DNA of 64,000 nt. Source: Leptospiraceae bacterium (lineage in GTDB: Bacteria; Spirochaetota; Leptospiria; Leptospirales; Leptospiraceae). Under the pieces are notes generated by a model. That model made no database searches. It saw only the letters and a program-made list of their open reading frames with translations, and was not told where the DNA came from. Below are positions 45,591 to 54,190 of the stretch, one piece after another (within the stretch, counting starts at the first letter, position 1; every line of letters begins with the position of its first letter). The translations under genes were made by a program, and so were the position numbers. The stretch is from positions 1,488,001-1,552,000 of the forward strand of contig JACKPC010000001.1 of the NCBI GenBank assembly GCA_024233835.1, in the 5' to 3' direction.

Positions 45591-46847
45591 CTAAGGGAGC
45601 ATTTTTGCCACTAAATTTTCGCAGGTTGTTTGATCCATATATTTGGGTACGGCATAGGTGAAATGGGCTTCTTTCAGGGCTGCTTTCGCAATTTTTGGAA
45701 TATCTTCCTTTTTTAAATCTTTTAACTTATCCGGAATTCCAAACTCTTTTTTCAGGTCGATTACATATTGGATGAATTTTTTAGCCAGAACTATTTCCGA
45801 GTCTCCATTCTGTTTTAAACCACAGGTTTCGGCGAGTTTGGCTAATCTATCACTGGCTGAGTCCAGAGAAAATTCCAGGACATAGGGTAATACAATCGCG
45901 TTGGCTAATCCGTGAGGTGTTTTATATAAAGCTCCAAAATTGTGTGCAATCGCGTGAACATAACCTACTCCGGCACGAGTAAAAGCAAGACCCGCAAAAT
46001 AGGAAGCAAGAGCCATATTTTGTCTGGCCTGGACATTGCCGGGATTTTTTACTACTTCTCTCAGGTTTTCGTCTATTAGCTTTGCAGCGGCTAATGAATG
46101 CCTGTCGGTATCGGGTAAGGCATTGGAGGAAATAAAAGCTTCTACCGCATGGGTCAATGCATCCATACCGGTAGCTGTAGTTACCCCGGCAGGTAAACCG
46201 ATCATGAGTTCTCCGTCAAGGGCTGCCATTGACGGAACTAACTTTGGATCCATGAGAGGAGTTTTCGCATGGGTTACCGGGTCAGATACTACCGCGGCGA
46301 CTGTGGCCTCAGAACCGGTCCCGGCTGTTGTGGGGATTACATAAAGAGGCATAATTGCATTCCAGACCTTAAAAAGACCGGCGAGCTGGGCAATACTTTT
46401 ATCGTTCGTGGCCCTTGCTGCTAAAACCTTGGCTGCATCAATAGGAGAGCCTCCTCCTATGGCTAAAATGGCATCGCAATTTGTATTTTTAAGAATCTCG
46501 AGTCCATTTTCTACCTGATCATAAGTAGGATCCGGTAAAATTTTATCATAGATTTCATAAGCAACCCCATTTTCTTCGAGGGCAGTTAAAATATTTTTTA
46601 GAATTCCAATCTTAACAAGGGTTTCATCGGTCACAATAAATATCTTTTTTGTTCCCATTTTAGAAATAGCCCTACAAAGCTCAATAGATGAACCGGGACC
46701 CGAAAATAAAGTCGGTTTAGGAAATGGCAATATTTTAGCGGTTTCTTTTAGAACCCAGGCTATATTTTTATAGCCCATTACCTGGATGGAAAAAGGAAAC
46801 AGATTCGCACCGAGGTCTTCAAAAATTGATAACTCCTTATCGAACAT
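45591..46847 (-). CDS. Iron-containing alcohol dehydrogenase
   Basis: 418 residues. The N-terminal NAD-binding part has AIGGGSPIDAAKVLAAR near 123 and the motif TTAGTGSEATVAAVV near 167. The C-terminal metal domain carries Fe ligands in TGMDALTHAVEAFIS near 223, YVHAIAHNFGALYKTPHG near 290 and the following HG. It oxidises or reduces a short-chain alcohol, aldehyde or related compound. The start at 46847 was chosen because AAGGAG lies 8 bases ahead; an upstream frame to 46895 lacks a site. Confidence 0.93.
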   Translation of the reverse strand: MFDKELSIFEDLGANLFPFSIQVMGYKNIAWVLKETAKILPFPKPTLFSGPGSSIELCRAISKMGTKKIFIVTDETLVKIGILKNILTALEENGVAYEIYDKILPDPTYDQVENGLEILKNTNCDAILAIGGGSPIDAAKVLAARATNDKSIAQLAGLFKVWNAIMPLYVIPTTAGTGSEATVAAVVSDPVTHAKTPLMDPKLVPSMAALDGELMIGLPAGVTTATGMDALTHAVEAFISSNALPDTDRHSLAAAKLIDENLREVVKNPGNVQARQNMALASYFAGLAFTRAGVGYVHAIAHNFGALYKTPHGLANAIVLPYVLEFSLDSASDRLAKLAETCGLKQNGDSEIVLAKKFIQYVIDLKKEFGIPDKLKDLKKEDIPKIAKAALKEAHFTYAVPKYMDQTTCENLVAKMLP

Positions 46848-46988
46848 AAACACTCCTTGTATAACTCGTATCCTGACCTTTTCGGAAAGATACACATTCT
46901 CTATCTACCCAGCTTATTATTCTTATTTTTAAAGTAAAGCAAGAAACCTGTACCTATAAAAAAGCGAAGCTTAAGTCTTTCTATTCTA

Positions 46989-48833
46989 CTAAGAAACCTT
47001 TATTTTAAAAACCTTGAGTCTTTCTTTATCCCAGTTTCTCTCATAAACGAGTTCCTCTAACTTTAGATTTCTTGTATATAAAAATTCTTCTATATTCTTT
47101 TTTACAGTCTCTGTAAAAACTATCTCTCCGGCTCCGCAAAGACTCTGGATCTTCGAACAAAGATTCACGGTATTTCCAAAAAAATCAATATTACTATTTA
47201 AGTTTACCGAAAGACAGGGTCCACTATGAAGACTGATGCGAATACGTAAACCCAGGTCGTTTTTTTCATGAAAGCGTTTCTGCATTTCAAAAGCCGCCCG
47301 CATAGCCAATTCAGGCGAAGGAAATACAAGCATAGCTGCATCTCCAATCGTTTTGGTCAGAGCTCCCTGGTGCTTAGTAACTTCTTCGTATATCCAGACA
47401 AAATGTTGTTTTACCCGAGAAAAAGCCTGTCCGTCTCCAAGCTCGGAATATAATTTCGTTGAACCCACCAGATCGGTAAAGAGAATGGTTTGAACCCCCA
47501 CATCGAGACTTACTCCAATTTGTATTGCTTCTTCCGAAAATATATCGTGAAAATCCTGTAATAAAAATAAATCTTTAGGTCTTAAAGCAAAAGTATCAGG
47601 TTCAGTTTTTTCTAATATTAGAACGTTATCACTATCTGAATGATTCCATAAACCCAAGTTTTCTTTTTGAAAAATAACAAACTCTCTTTTACTCATCAAC
47701 TCTTCGAGGGTCAATTCTCGAAGTTTAGAATCTGCATCTTCTTTAACCTGCATATAATTGTATTCTTTTCTTGTATTTGTACGCATCCTATAGAGTCCGG
47801 GTAAAAAATCACAGGAAATTCTAAATTTCTCATTTGCAGTAAAAGCTTTCTGTAAAATAATATGAGATTTTTTTGAGGGTTCTGCACTACAATAAAAACG
47901 TTTTGCTACTTTACGAATCGAAGGATGGATATGAAAGGTTATTTCCAAGATGTCCATTCCACCTGTCCGGAAATCAATCTCACAAACTTCACAGCTTGCA
48001 TTTGGAGGCACTTCTCCAAGGTGTTTCAATTCTTCCCGAACCCCTCTGCAATGCGGACAAACGACATCCCAGCTCATCTGTAATACTCCCAGTCGGGTAG
48101 CCTGTAAGAAAAGTTTTAAAACTTCCCTTTCCTCTTCTTGCCACCTTAGGGCTAATTCTTTTACACGCAGACGATAAAGCTCCTCTTCCGTTCCATATTC
48201 AAGATGCTCTAAAAAGTTTTGAACGAATACTTCGTTTGGAAATAATTTCATAAGTGATACTTTTGCATTTTCTAATATTCTTTTTCCTCCTTCTTCTAAT
48301 TGAACCTTTTCTGTTTTTATCTTAATCTGAGATTTCACTTGCAAACTATTTGCGATGTTTTTAAATACAACTCTGTATTTTTTTTCCATGCGGGGCATCG
48401 CCATTCTTAAAAGTAATTTACCCCTGAGATTTGCAGGCAGCCAGGCAAAATAAAAATACAAACGCAGCGAATTATTTCCCAATTCTTGCAGATAACCCAC
48501 GACTCGAACATACTTTGCAAAACCTTTTGTATACTTCCTTGAGTTTTCAATAAAACGCTTATATTCCCACTGCCAGGGAACTTCTTCCCATTCTAATTCA
48601 ATCCCGACGTTTTTTGTTTTTCCATAAAGCTTTCCACCTTTTTCTTTAAATTGCATCTCGGGAAGCTCTAAAAGCTTATTCGTTTTAGATGTATCAATTA
48701 TTTCCGGCCATAGTTTTTCGGCGGAACAGTTTAATTCCAGATGCCAGAAATAATCCAGCCGGGAAGGTGTATCTAAAATAGAAGGATTGGGAAACAGTTT
48801 TAAAAATTCCTGCAAAGAAAGAATAGTCATCAT
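46989..48833 (-). CDS. SRPBCC - zinc-ribbon - adenylate/guanylate cyclase fusion
   Basis: About 614 residues from the ATG at 48833 (a TTG at 48935 would add 34). The first 170 or so residues look like a SRPBCC/START-type lipid-binding domain (DYFWHLELNCSAEKLWPEI). A middle region has CPHCRGVREELKHLGEVP and CEVCEIDF, a four-cysteine zinc ribbon. The C-terminal 180 residues are a class III nucleotidyl cyclase: TILFTDLVGSTKLYSELGDG (metal Asp), KTIGDAAMLVF (second metal Asp) and GNTVNLCSKIQSL. In that last motif the transition-state arginine usual in the family is lysine. The product is probably cAMP. Its promoter shares the divergent gap with the cobalamin riboswitch. Confidence 0.82.
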   Translation of the reverse strand: MMTILSLQEFLKLFPNPSILDTPSRLDYFWHLELNCSAEKLWPEIIDTSKTNKLLELPEMQFKEKGGKLYGKTKNVGIELEWEEVPWQWEYKRFIENSRKYTKGFAKYVRVVGYLQELGNNSLRLYFYFAWLPANLRGKLLLRMAMPRMEKKYRVVFKNIANSLQVKSQIKIKTEKVQLEEGGKRILENAKVSLMKLFPNEVFVQNFLEHLEYGTEEELYRLRVKELALRWQEEEREVLKLFLQATRLGVLQMSWDVVCPHCRGVREELKHLGEVPPNASCEVCEIDFRTGGMDILEITFHIHPSIRKVAKRFYCSAEPSKKSHIILQKAFTANEKFRISCDFLPGLYRMRTNTRKEYNYMQVKEDADSKLRELTLEELMSKREFVIFQKENLGLWNHSDSDNVLILEKTEPDTFALRPKDLFLLQDFHDIFSEEAIQIGVSLDVGVQTILFTDLVGSTKLYSELGDGQAFSRVKQHFVWIYEEVTKHQGALTKTIGDAAMLVFPSPELAMRAAFEMQKRFHEKNDLGLRIRISLHSGPCLSVNLNSNIDFFGNTVNLCSKIQSLCGAGEIVFTETVKKNIEEFLYTRNLKLEELVYERNWDKERLKVFKIKVS

Positions 48834-48944
48834 AAATATACAGGTATCCGTATTTACTCTAAATGCAATATTTTTTTGCAAACACTCTCCTATATTATCA
48901 TTGTTGATTCTAATCGATTGTAAAACCTTTGACAAAAATTCAGG

Positions 48945-49135
48945 ACTTAAAAACTATGGCTATAGTCTTCAGGGAGGAAGTCAGGTGCAATTCCTGCGCT
49001 GTCCCGCAACTGTAATGCCCTAGTGGATAAGCCAGATCTTCCCCTGTATTCGCGCTTCGTGGATTGAGTGTAATACAAACTCACCTGAAAATAGGTGAAC
49101 GGGGTCCCGAAGATAGATAAATCCGTGGACTTCTT
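48945..49135 (+). ncRNA. Cobalamin (AdoCbl) riboswitch
   Basis: The conserved core is plain: AGGGAGGAAGTCAGGTGCAA (48971-48990), then the B12 box GCGCTGTCCCGCAACTGTAA (48996-49015) and AAGCCAGATCTTCCCCTG (49029-49046). A downstream hairpin TCACCT...AGGTGA (49081-49098) and CGGGGT complete the expected fold. It lies just before the first gene of a B12 uptake operon and should switch it off when adenosylcobalamin is abundant. The outer boundaries are estimates. Confidence 0.93.
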
Positions 49136-49173
49136 TCATCTAAAATCTGAAGTTTCACGAAATGGAGACCAAC

Positions 49174-50322
49174 ATGAAAACTTTAAAGTTCAGCCTTATG
49201 CTTTTTCTAAGTATAGGCATCACCCTTTCCAATTGTAAAAACGACGAACAGGATAAAAAAGACAAAGAAACACTCAGTGCTGCTTTCCTTCTTTTACAAA
49301 ACCAGGCTACGTTCCTTGAAATCAATGGTAAGTTAAGCGATACTTCCGGTACTGCCTTATCCACACACAAACTGGTTTTAAGTACAAATGTTTCTTCTCG
49401 GATCGAGAATCCAAGTTTTTCTACACAGGGAACATCTTATACAAGCGATACCTCGGGATATTTTAGCATTCAATTATCTGCTGGTTCCTACAAGATACGG
49501 GTATATAACTCCTCAGATACAGAAGTAGGCTCTTTCACTCTAAATGTAAATAGTGCTTCCGATAAACCGAAACCGGAAAATCTGAGTGGTTTAAAAGTGA
49601 GCATCATCCGAATTGGCTCTGCTTTCAACAAAGCAAGTGGTTTTACAGGTCTTAGTGGCTATACCTGGTTAAGTAATTTCGGAGGATTTAACAAGATCAC
49701 CACGAAAAATTGGGGCTTATCCACTATAGAAGAAATCGATTCGAATAACAATGTTGTATACATAAAAGATACAACTGAAACTGCTTATGTAGCCGGCTAT
49801 TCGAGAATTCGCTTTACTTCGGTGGATACCTACGGTAACTTCCGTTATTGCATCGAGACCTACGGGAAGCAAAGTTTAGAAGAGGCAAAAGCGGTGAATA
49901 CCAGTTATACCTTTTCTTCCGATACAACAGCTAACTGCGGAGGCTTTAGCTGGTCGATTATGTCCCTGGCTCCGGAATACATGCAGGTAGATATCAGCAT
50001 AGCCGGAACCGGAACCGACAACTACGGGCAGGTCTGGAAGTTACTGGGAGATAAGTATTCCGGAAATGCTATATATGAATTCAATAATAATTCCGGAGTT
50101 TTCTATTACCAGAATGCTTACAACGCTACTTATAATCCGAATAAATTTGGAAGAATACGCTATACAAAACCTGCAAATAAAGTATTTTATTACTGTATAG
50201 AAATTTACGATGGAATAAGTCTTGAGGCTGTTCAATCCGATACAACAAAAGTCTATACCTTCGAAAGTGAAAGTTCCAAAACCTGCGGAGGCTTTACTTG
50301 GAGTAAGGTAAGTTTAAACTGA
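49174..50322 (+). CDS. Riboswitch-controlled lipoprotein with internal duplication (candidate B12-uptake component)
   Basis: 382 residues after a GGAG site 6 bases from the ATG. A lipoprotein signal ends LSIGITLSNCKND. Residues 50-125 look like an Ig/carboxypeptidase-regulatory-type beta-domain. The rest is a tandem duplication of about 105 residues: the first copy has RFTSVDTYGNFRYCIETYG and ends NCGGFSWSIMSL, the second RIRYTKPANKVFYYCIEIYD and ends TCGGFTWSKVSL. Each copy has two cysteines that could pair. I do not recognise the family. Its position straight after the cobalamin riboswitch implies a role in B12 capture at the surface; that is inference. Confidence 0.75.
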   Translation: MKTLKFSLMLFLSIGITLSNCKNDEQDKKDKETLSAAFLLLQNQATFLEINGKLSDTSGTALSTHKLVLSTNVSSRIENPSFSTQGTSYTSDTSGYFSIQLSAGSYKIRVYNSSDTEVGSFTLNVNSASDKPKPENLSGLKVSIIRIGSAFNKASGFTGLSGYTWLSNFGGFNKITTKNWGLSTIEEIDSNNNVVYIKDTTETAYVAGYSRIRFTSVDTYGNFRYCIETYGKQSLEEAKAVNTSYTFSSDTTANCGGFSWSIMSLAPEYMQVDISIAGTGTDNYGQVWKLLGDKYSGNAIYEFNNNSGVFYYQNAYNATYNPNKFGRIRYTKPANKVFYYCIEIYDGISLEAVQSDTTKVYTFESESSKTCGGFTWSKVSLN

Positions 50323-50331
50323 GGATAGAAC

Positions 50332-51210
50332 ATGAGAGTTTTGTTTATCATTTTTTTTATCAGTATTTGCAGTTTTTGTAATACAAAAAAAACTACTTCA
50401 GAGAAACAAAGTCTACTGATTCCTATATTACAAAATGCGAATCTTTCCAATCCGAACTCGCAGGTTAACAATGATAATTCGGAATGTCCTCCTGCTCGCT
50501 TACCGGAAAATATATTCCTGGCTGATACGGTTGTATCAGCTCCGGCAGCAAGAGATGCAGATTTTCGCAGGTCATCTAAAGCTGTAAACGGTATTTGCGG
50601 AGGAGGAGAAACCTCCGGTTCTACGGACGTCTTCACCCTTGACACAAGCGGAGAGGGGGCCAGTATCATCCTTGCCTGGAACAATAAAAAAGTTTTAAAT
50701 ACAAAAGGAACAGACTTCATTGTTTTTGAAAATCCTTTTAAATACGGGGATGAAAACACCTATTTTATGGAACCCTTGCTGGTTGAAGTTAGCCGCGATA
50801 TGATTCACTGGTGTGGGTTTTTACCTGCTTATGCAGGGAAGGATGGAAACCAGGAGAGCTATAATACCGATAGGTCAGCCTGGACGAATTTTGCCGGAAT
50901 TCAACCTGTGTTCTATAACATGGGTACAAATAATCTTTCATTAGAAGATTTATTCATCCCTTCAAAGTCCGGTGGTGATCATTTTGATCTGGATGATTTA
51001 TACTCCGGAAATAATTCGGCTATAGGGCAAGATTGCACTCTGCTTGAAGTAAAAACCATACAGGAAGAAGGTTTTCTCTATATTCGCTTAACGTCTGCAT
51101 CAGCTCGAATCAACCCCCTTACACAAAAATATTTTCCTTCTGACCAGAGTGCTTTTGGAACAGGTCCGGATATAGATGGAGTTATTGCCAGAACCCTGGG
51201 AACTCGCTAA
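50332..51210 (+). CDS. Second riboswitch-operon lipoprotein (cell-surface protein)
   Basis: 292 residues, signal with lipobox FISICSFCNTKK (Cys near 17) and a GGATAG site. The mature protein is beta-rich: LDTSGEGASIILAWNN near 100, TDFIVFENPFKYGDE near 123 and EPLLVEVSRDMIHWCGFLPA near 143. This form (G-x-D-F-x-V-F-E-N ... EP-x-x-VEVS-x-D) resembles cell-surface proteins I recall near cobalamin uptake genes in other bacteria, but I cannot verify it. It follows the first lipoprotein by 10 bases and precedes btuF directly. Confidence 0.72.
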   Translation: MRVLFIIFFISICSFCNTKKTTSEKQSLLIPILQNANLSNPNSQVNNDNSECPPARLPENIFLADTVVSAPAARDADFRRSSKAVNGICGGGETSGSTDVFTLDTSGEGASIILAWNNKKVLNTKGTDFIVFENPFKYGDENTYFMEPLLVEVSRDMIHWCGFLPAYAGKDGNQESYNTDRSAWTNFAGIQPVFYNMGTNNLSLEDLFIPSKSGGDHFDLDDLYSGNNSAIGQDCTLLEVKTIQEEGFLYIRLTSASARINPLTQKYFPSDQSAFGTGPDIDGVIARTLGTR

Positions 51211-51211
51211 C

Positions 51212-52342
51212 TTGAAATTTCTGTTCCTTCTCTGCCTCTTTTTCTTTTCCTGTAAAGAAAAAGCAGTCTCTGAGGATAAAAGTATATTCTATAACCCTAA
51301 TTCTTTGATATCTCATTCCAAAAGGTTGCAAATTCAAAAATATGAGGACTATACGATTCTTCGAGTAAAACCTTTTCAAAATGAAGATCTTACTGAAACC
51401 TATATTTTAGTAGATAAGGATAAACCCAATCCTCCGGACTCCATTCCTCGCACACATATAATCAGGACTCCCGTCAAAAGGGTAATTTGTTTATCAGCTA
51501 CACATGCCGGGATCATTAGTTTTTTAGGAGAAGAAGAAACTCTTGTCGGTCTTTCCGATCCGGAAATCATTTATGATTTAAAAATTAAAGACCATATTCA
51601 AAACACAAGGATACCGAAAGTAGGTTTTCCAAACAATCTTAATATAGAGTTAATCCTTTCTTTAAAGCCTGATATGCTTATGGTTTCCGGATTTTCTGTA
51701 GCAGAAAGTCGTGTATATGATGTATTAAGAGAGTCTAACATACCGGTTATTCAAAATGCAGACTGGCTGGAAGATACTCCTCTTGGTAGAGCCGAATGGA
51801 TTAAATTTGTTTCTCATTTTTATCAAAAATACCACATGGCTTCTGTTCAATTTGAATATATTAAAGATCAATATAATTTACTGGTCCAAAAAGTATCCTC
51901 TGTAACTGATAAACCCGGAGTTATACACTCTCTTCCTTATAAGGGAGTCTGGTATATGCCGGGAGGCAATAGCTATATGGCAAAATTTTATAAAGATGCA
52001 GGAGTTAATTATTACTGGTCTTTTACAAAAGAAAGAGGAAGTATTCCAATGGATTTTGAAACCGTCTATCCGAGAGGTCTTAGTTCCGAATTTTGGTTGG
52101 CTCCGGGTATCGTAAAAACTCGTACAGAGCTTGCACAAATAGATAAACGTTTTCAGGATTTCCTTTCCTATAAAACCGGAAGAATTTACAATTATAACAA
52201 ACTTACAAACCAAAATGGAGGAAATGCATACTGGGAAAGAGGTATGATAAACCCTCATGAAATTTTATCTGATCTTATTAAAATATTTCATCCCGACTTA
52301 CTTCCGGATCATCAACTGATATATTTCGATAAAGTAAAATGA
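51212..52342 (+). CDS. btuF: BtuF-like cobalamin-binding lipoprotein
   Basis: Periplasmic substrate-binding protein of the class III (BtuF/FhuD) type, anchored by lipid: LFLLCLFFFSCKEK has the lipobox Cys. The fold is seen in VKRVICLSATHAGIISFLGE near 90, VGLSDPEII, VGFPNNLNIELILSLKPDML and VIQNADWLEDTPLGRAEWIK. I place the start at the TTG at 51212, just after the stop of the preceding gene, because the upstream ATG at 51176 would put an acidic 12-residue extension before the signal peptide. About 376 residues. Context with the riboswitch and BtuC/D sets the likely ligand as cobalamin. Confidence 0.85.
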   Translation: MKFLFLLCLFFFSCKEKAVSEDKSIFYNPNSLISHSKRLQIQKYEDYTILRVKPFQNEDLTETYILVDKDKPNPPDSIPRTHIIRTPVKRVICLSATHAGIISFLGEEETLVGLSDPEIIYDLKIKDHIQNTRIPKVGFPNNLNIELILSLKPDMLMVSGFSVAESRVYDVLRESNIPVIQNADWLEDTPLGRAEWIKFVSHFYQKYHMASVQFEYIKDQYNLLVQKVSSVTDKPGVIHSLPYKGVWYMPGGNSYMAKFYKDAGVNYYWSFTKERGSIPMDFETVYPRGLSSEFWLAPGIVKTRTELAQIDKRFQDFLSYKTGRIYNYNKLTNQNGGNAYWERGMINPHEILSDLIKIFHPDLLPDHQLIYFDKVK

Positions 52343-53376
52343 TTATAGATTTGCAACATAGAAGCTGGTTACTTATTTTTATTTTTTTAAGTATCTTTTT
52401 GTATTTAGCAGCAGTTATATGGGGTTCTGTTTACATATCTCCTTCTGAAATTTTAAATATTCTCCTGGGTAAATCTACAGACATTTCGAATACAGGAATT
52501 ATTTTTAAAGTTCGAATACCGGAAGCAACCACAGCAGCTTTTGCAGGGGCCGGTCTTTCTGTTGCCGGTCTTCTCATGCAAACTCTGTTTCGAAACCCTC
52601 TGGCCGGTCCCTCGATTCTCGGCATTAGCTCCGGAGCCAGTCTCGGTGTAGCCTTTTTTTTATTATATATGGGTGGAAGTATACAAAATCTCAGTAAAGG
52701 TTTTTTAACTTTAAATAGAGGTGTCCCCCTTGTTTTCTTTGCTACAGCCGGCGCCATAGGTATATCTTTAGTACTTTTAGCATTTTCCAGCATAGTCAAA
52801 GATAATGTTGTATTACTCATTATAGGTATTCTAATTTCGAATCTAACCCTATCCCTTGTGAGTATCTGGCAATCTTTCAGTAATCCGGAGGCCATTCAGG
52901 ATTATCTGATGTGGACATTTGGTAGTCTGGGTTCCTGCCGGGAATTAAGTCTATTCATACTCTGTGCTATCATCATATTTGGACTATTTTTAAGTTTCTT
53001 AATTTTTAAACCCTTAAATTCTCTACTTTTGGGTGAAGACTATTCTGCGAGCCTCGGAGTAAATATAGCTTTTCTGCGAATAGGCATACTCTTTATAACC
53101 GCTCTCTTGACCGGAAGCATCACCGCATTTTGCGGCCCCATTGCTTTTGTTGGAATGATTTCTCCGCATATAGTAAAAACACTGTTTTCCAGTTCGGATC
53201 ATAAACTGGTAATTCCGGGTAGTATTTTTTGTGGTGCTGCTATATTGTTACTCTGCGATATAGCTTCCAGGCTTCCAGGTTCTTATATGGTTCTTCCCAT
53301 CAACTCAGTTACGGCACTTTTCTCTGCTCCTATCTTAATTTTTGTGCTCCTGAAAAAAAAGAGGTTTCGTATATGA
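52339..53376 (+). CDS. btuC: BtuC-like permease (FecCD family)
   Basis: 345-residue inner-membrane permease with about ten membrane segments. Family motifs include VRIPEATTAAFAGAGLSVAG near 55, FRNPLAGPSILGISSGASLG near 84 and a late ITAFCGPIAFVGMISPHIVK near 252. It overlaps btuF (ATGA) and btuD. It forms the channel of the cobalamin importer. Confidence 0.93.
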   Translation: MIIDLQHRSWLLIFIFLSIFLYLAAVIWGSVYISPSEILNILLGKSTDISNTGIIFKVRIPEATTAAFAGAGLSVAGLLMQTLFRNPLAGPSILGISSGASLGVAFFLLYMGGSIQNLSKGFLTLNRGVPLVFFATAGAIGISLVLLAFSSIVKDNVVLLIIGILISNLTLSLVSIWQSFSNPEAIQDYLMWTFGSLGSCRELSLFILCAIIIFGLFLSFLIFKPLNSLLLGEDYSASLGVNIAFLRIGILFITALLTGSITAFCGPIAFVGMISPHIVKTLFSSSDHKLVIPGSIFCGAAILLLCDIASRLPGSYMVLPINSVTALFSAPILIFVLLKKKRFRI

Positions 53377-54137
53377 GTATATGTTATACAAAGAAAATAT
53401 TAAAAACCATCTCTTTAAATATTGGCTATAAACCTTCCAGACGTAAAGAAGTCAGTGTATTAAAAAATATAAACTTAAATCTTTATCCGGGTGAACTGGT
53501 CTGTCTTATAGGTTCTAACGGAGCCGGCAAGTCAAGCCTGATTAAAACTATATTAGGAATACATAAACCACTTTCGGGAAAAATTTATCTTTATAATAAA
53601 GATACAACGCAATTAAGCATTTCAGAACTCTCCCGATTTTGTAGTATCGTTTTTAGTTCAAACGGGAATGCCGGACATATGAATGTTCTGGATTTAGTTT
53701 CTATGGGACGGTATCCGCACACAGGTTGGTTTGGAAAACTAAAGCAAGAAGATAAAAATTTAATAGATAAAGCTCTGGAAATTACGGGAATTTCAGAACT
53801 CGCCCTTAGAAAACTGGATGAATTAAGTGATGGAGAAAAACAAAGAGCCTATATAGCGAGAGCCATTGCTCAGGACACTCCCCTGCTTCTTTTAGATGAG
53901 CCAACCGCCCACATCGATTATCCGGGAAGAATTCTTATTCTGGATTTACTTCTTCGTTTATGCCGGGATGAAAGTAAAACCATATTATTTTCGAGTCACG
54001 AATTGGAACTGGCCGCTCGATATGCAAACAGATTTTTCCTGATAGATAAAGACCAAAACTTAATAGAAGGAACACCAGGGGAAATTCTTCAGTCTAAAGA
54101 GTTTTACGAAGTGTTTCAACTGAAAATGGTACAATAG
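53373..54137 (+). CDS. btuD: BtuD-like ABC ATPase
   Basis: 254 residues, starting at the ATG at 53373 that overlaps the btuC stop (ATGA), with AGAGG upstream; a longer frame from 53229 lies inside btuC and is not used. Walker A is GSNGAGKSS near 50, the signature LSDGEKQRAYIARAI near 150 (Asp replaces the first Gly) and Walker B LLLLDEPTAHID near 170. It powers the cobalamin importer. Last gene of the operon. Confidence 0.92.
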   Translation: MSICYTKKILKTISLNIGYKPSRRKEVSVLKNINLNLYPGELVCLIGSNGAGKSSLIKTILGIHKPLSGKIYLYNKDTTQLSISELSRFCSIVFSSNGNAGHMNVLDLVSMGRYPHTGWFGKLKQEDKNLIDKALEITGISELALRKLDELSDGEKQRAYIARAIAQDTPLLLLDEPTAHIDYPGRILILDLLLRLCRDESKTILFSSHELELAARYANRFFLIDKDQNLIEGTPGEILQSKEFYEVFQLKMVQ

Positions 54138-54154
54138 AAGGCGAAGCACATAGA

Positions 54155-54178
54155 AGGCGAACCACCGGTGGTTCGCCT
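54155..54178. repeat. Perfect 24-bp palindrome between btuD and chemoreceptor genes
   Basis: AGGCGAACCACCGGTGGTTCGCCT shape: the 12-base arms are exactly complementary with no spacer. A related AGGCGAAGC lies 17 bases earlier. It sits between two convergent genes and may work as a hairpin terminator, but no T-run follows on either strand; a protein site is possible. Confidence 0.6.
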
Positions 54179-54190
54179 GCGAGAAAAAAA

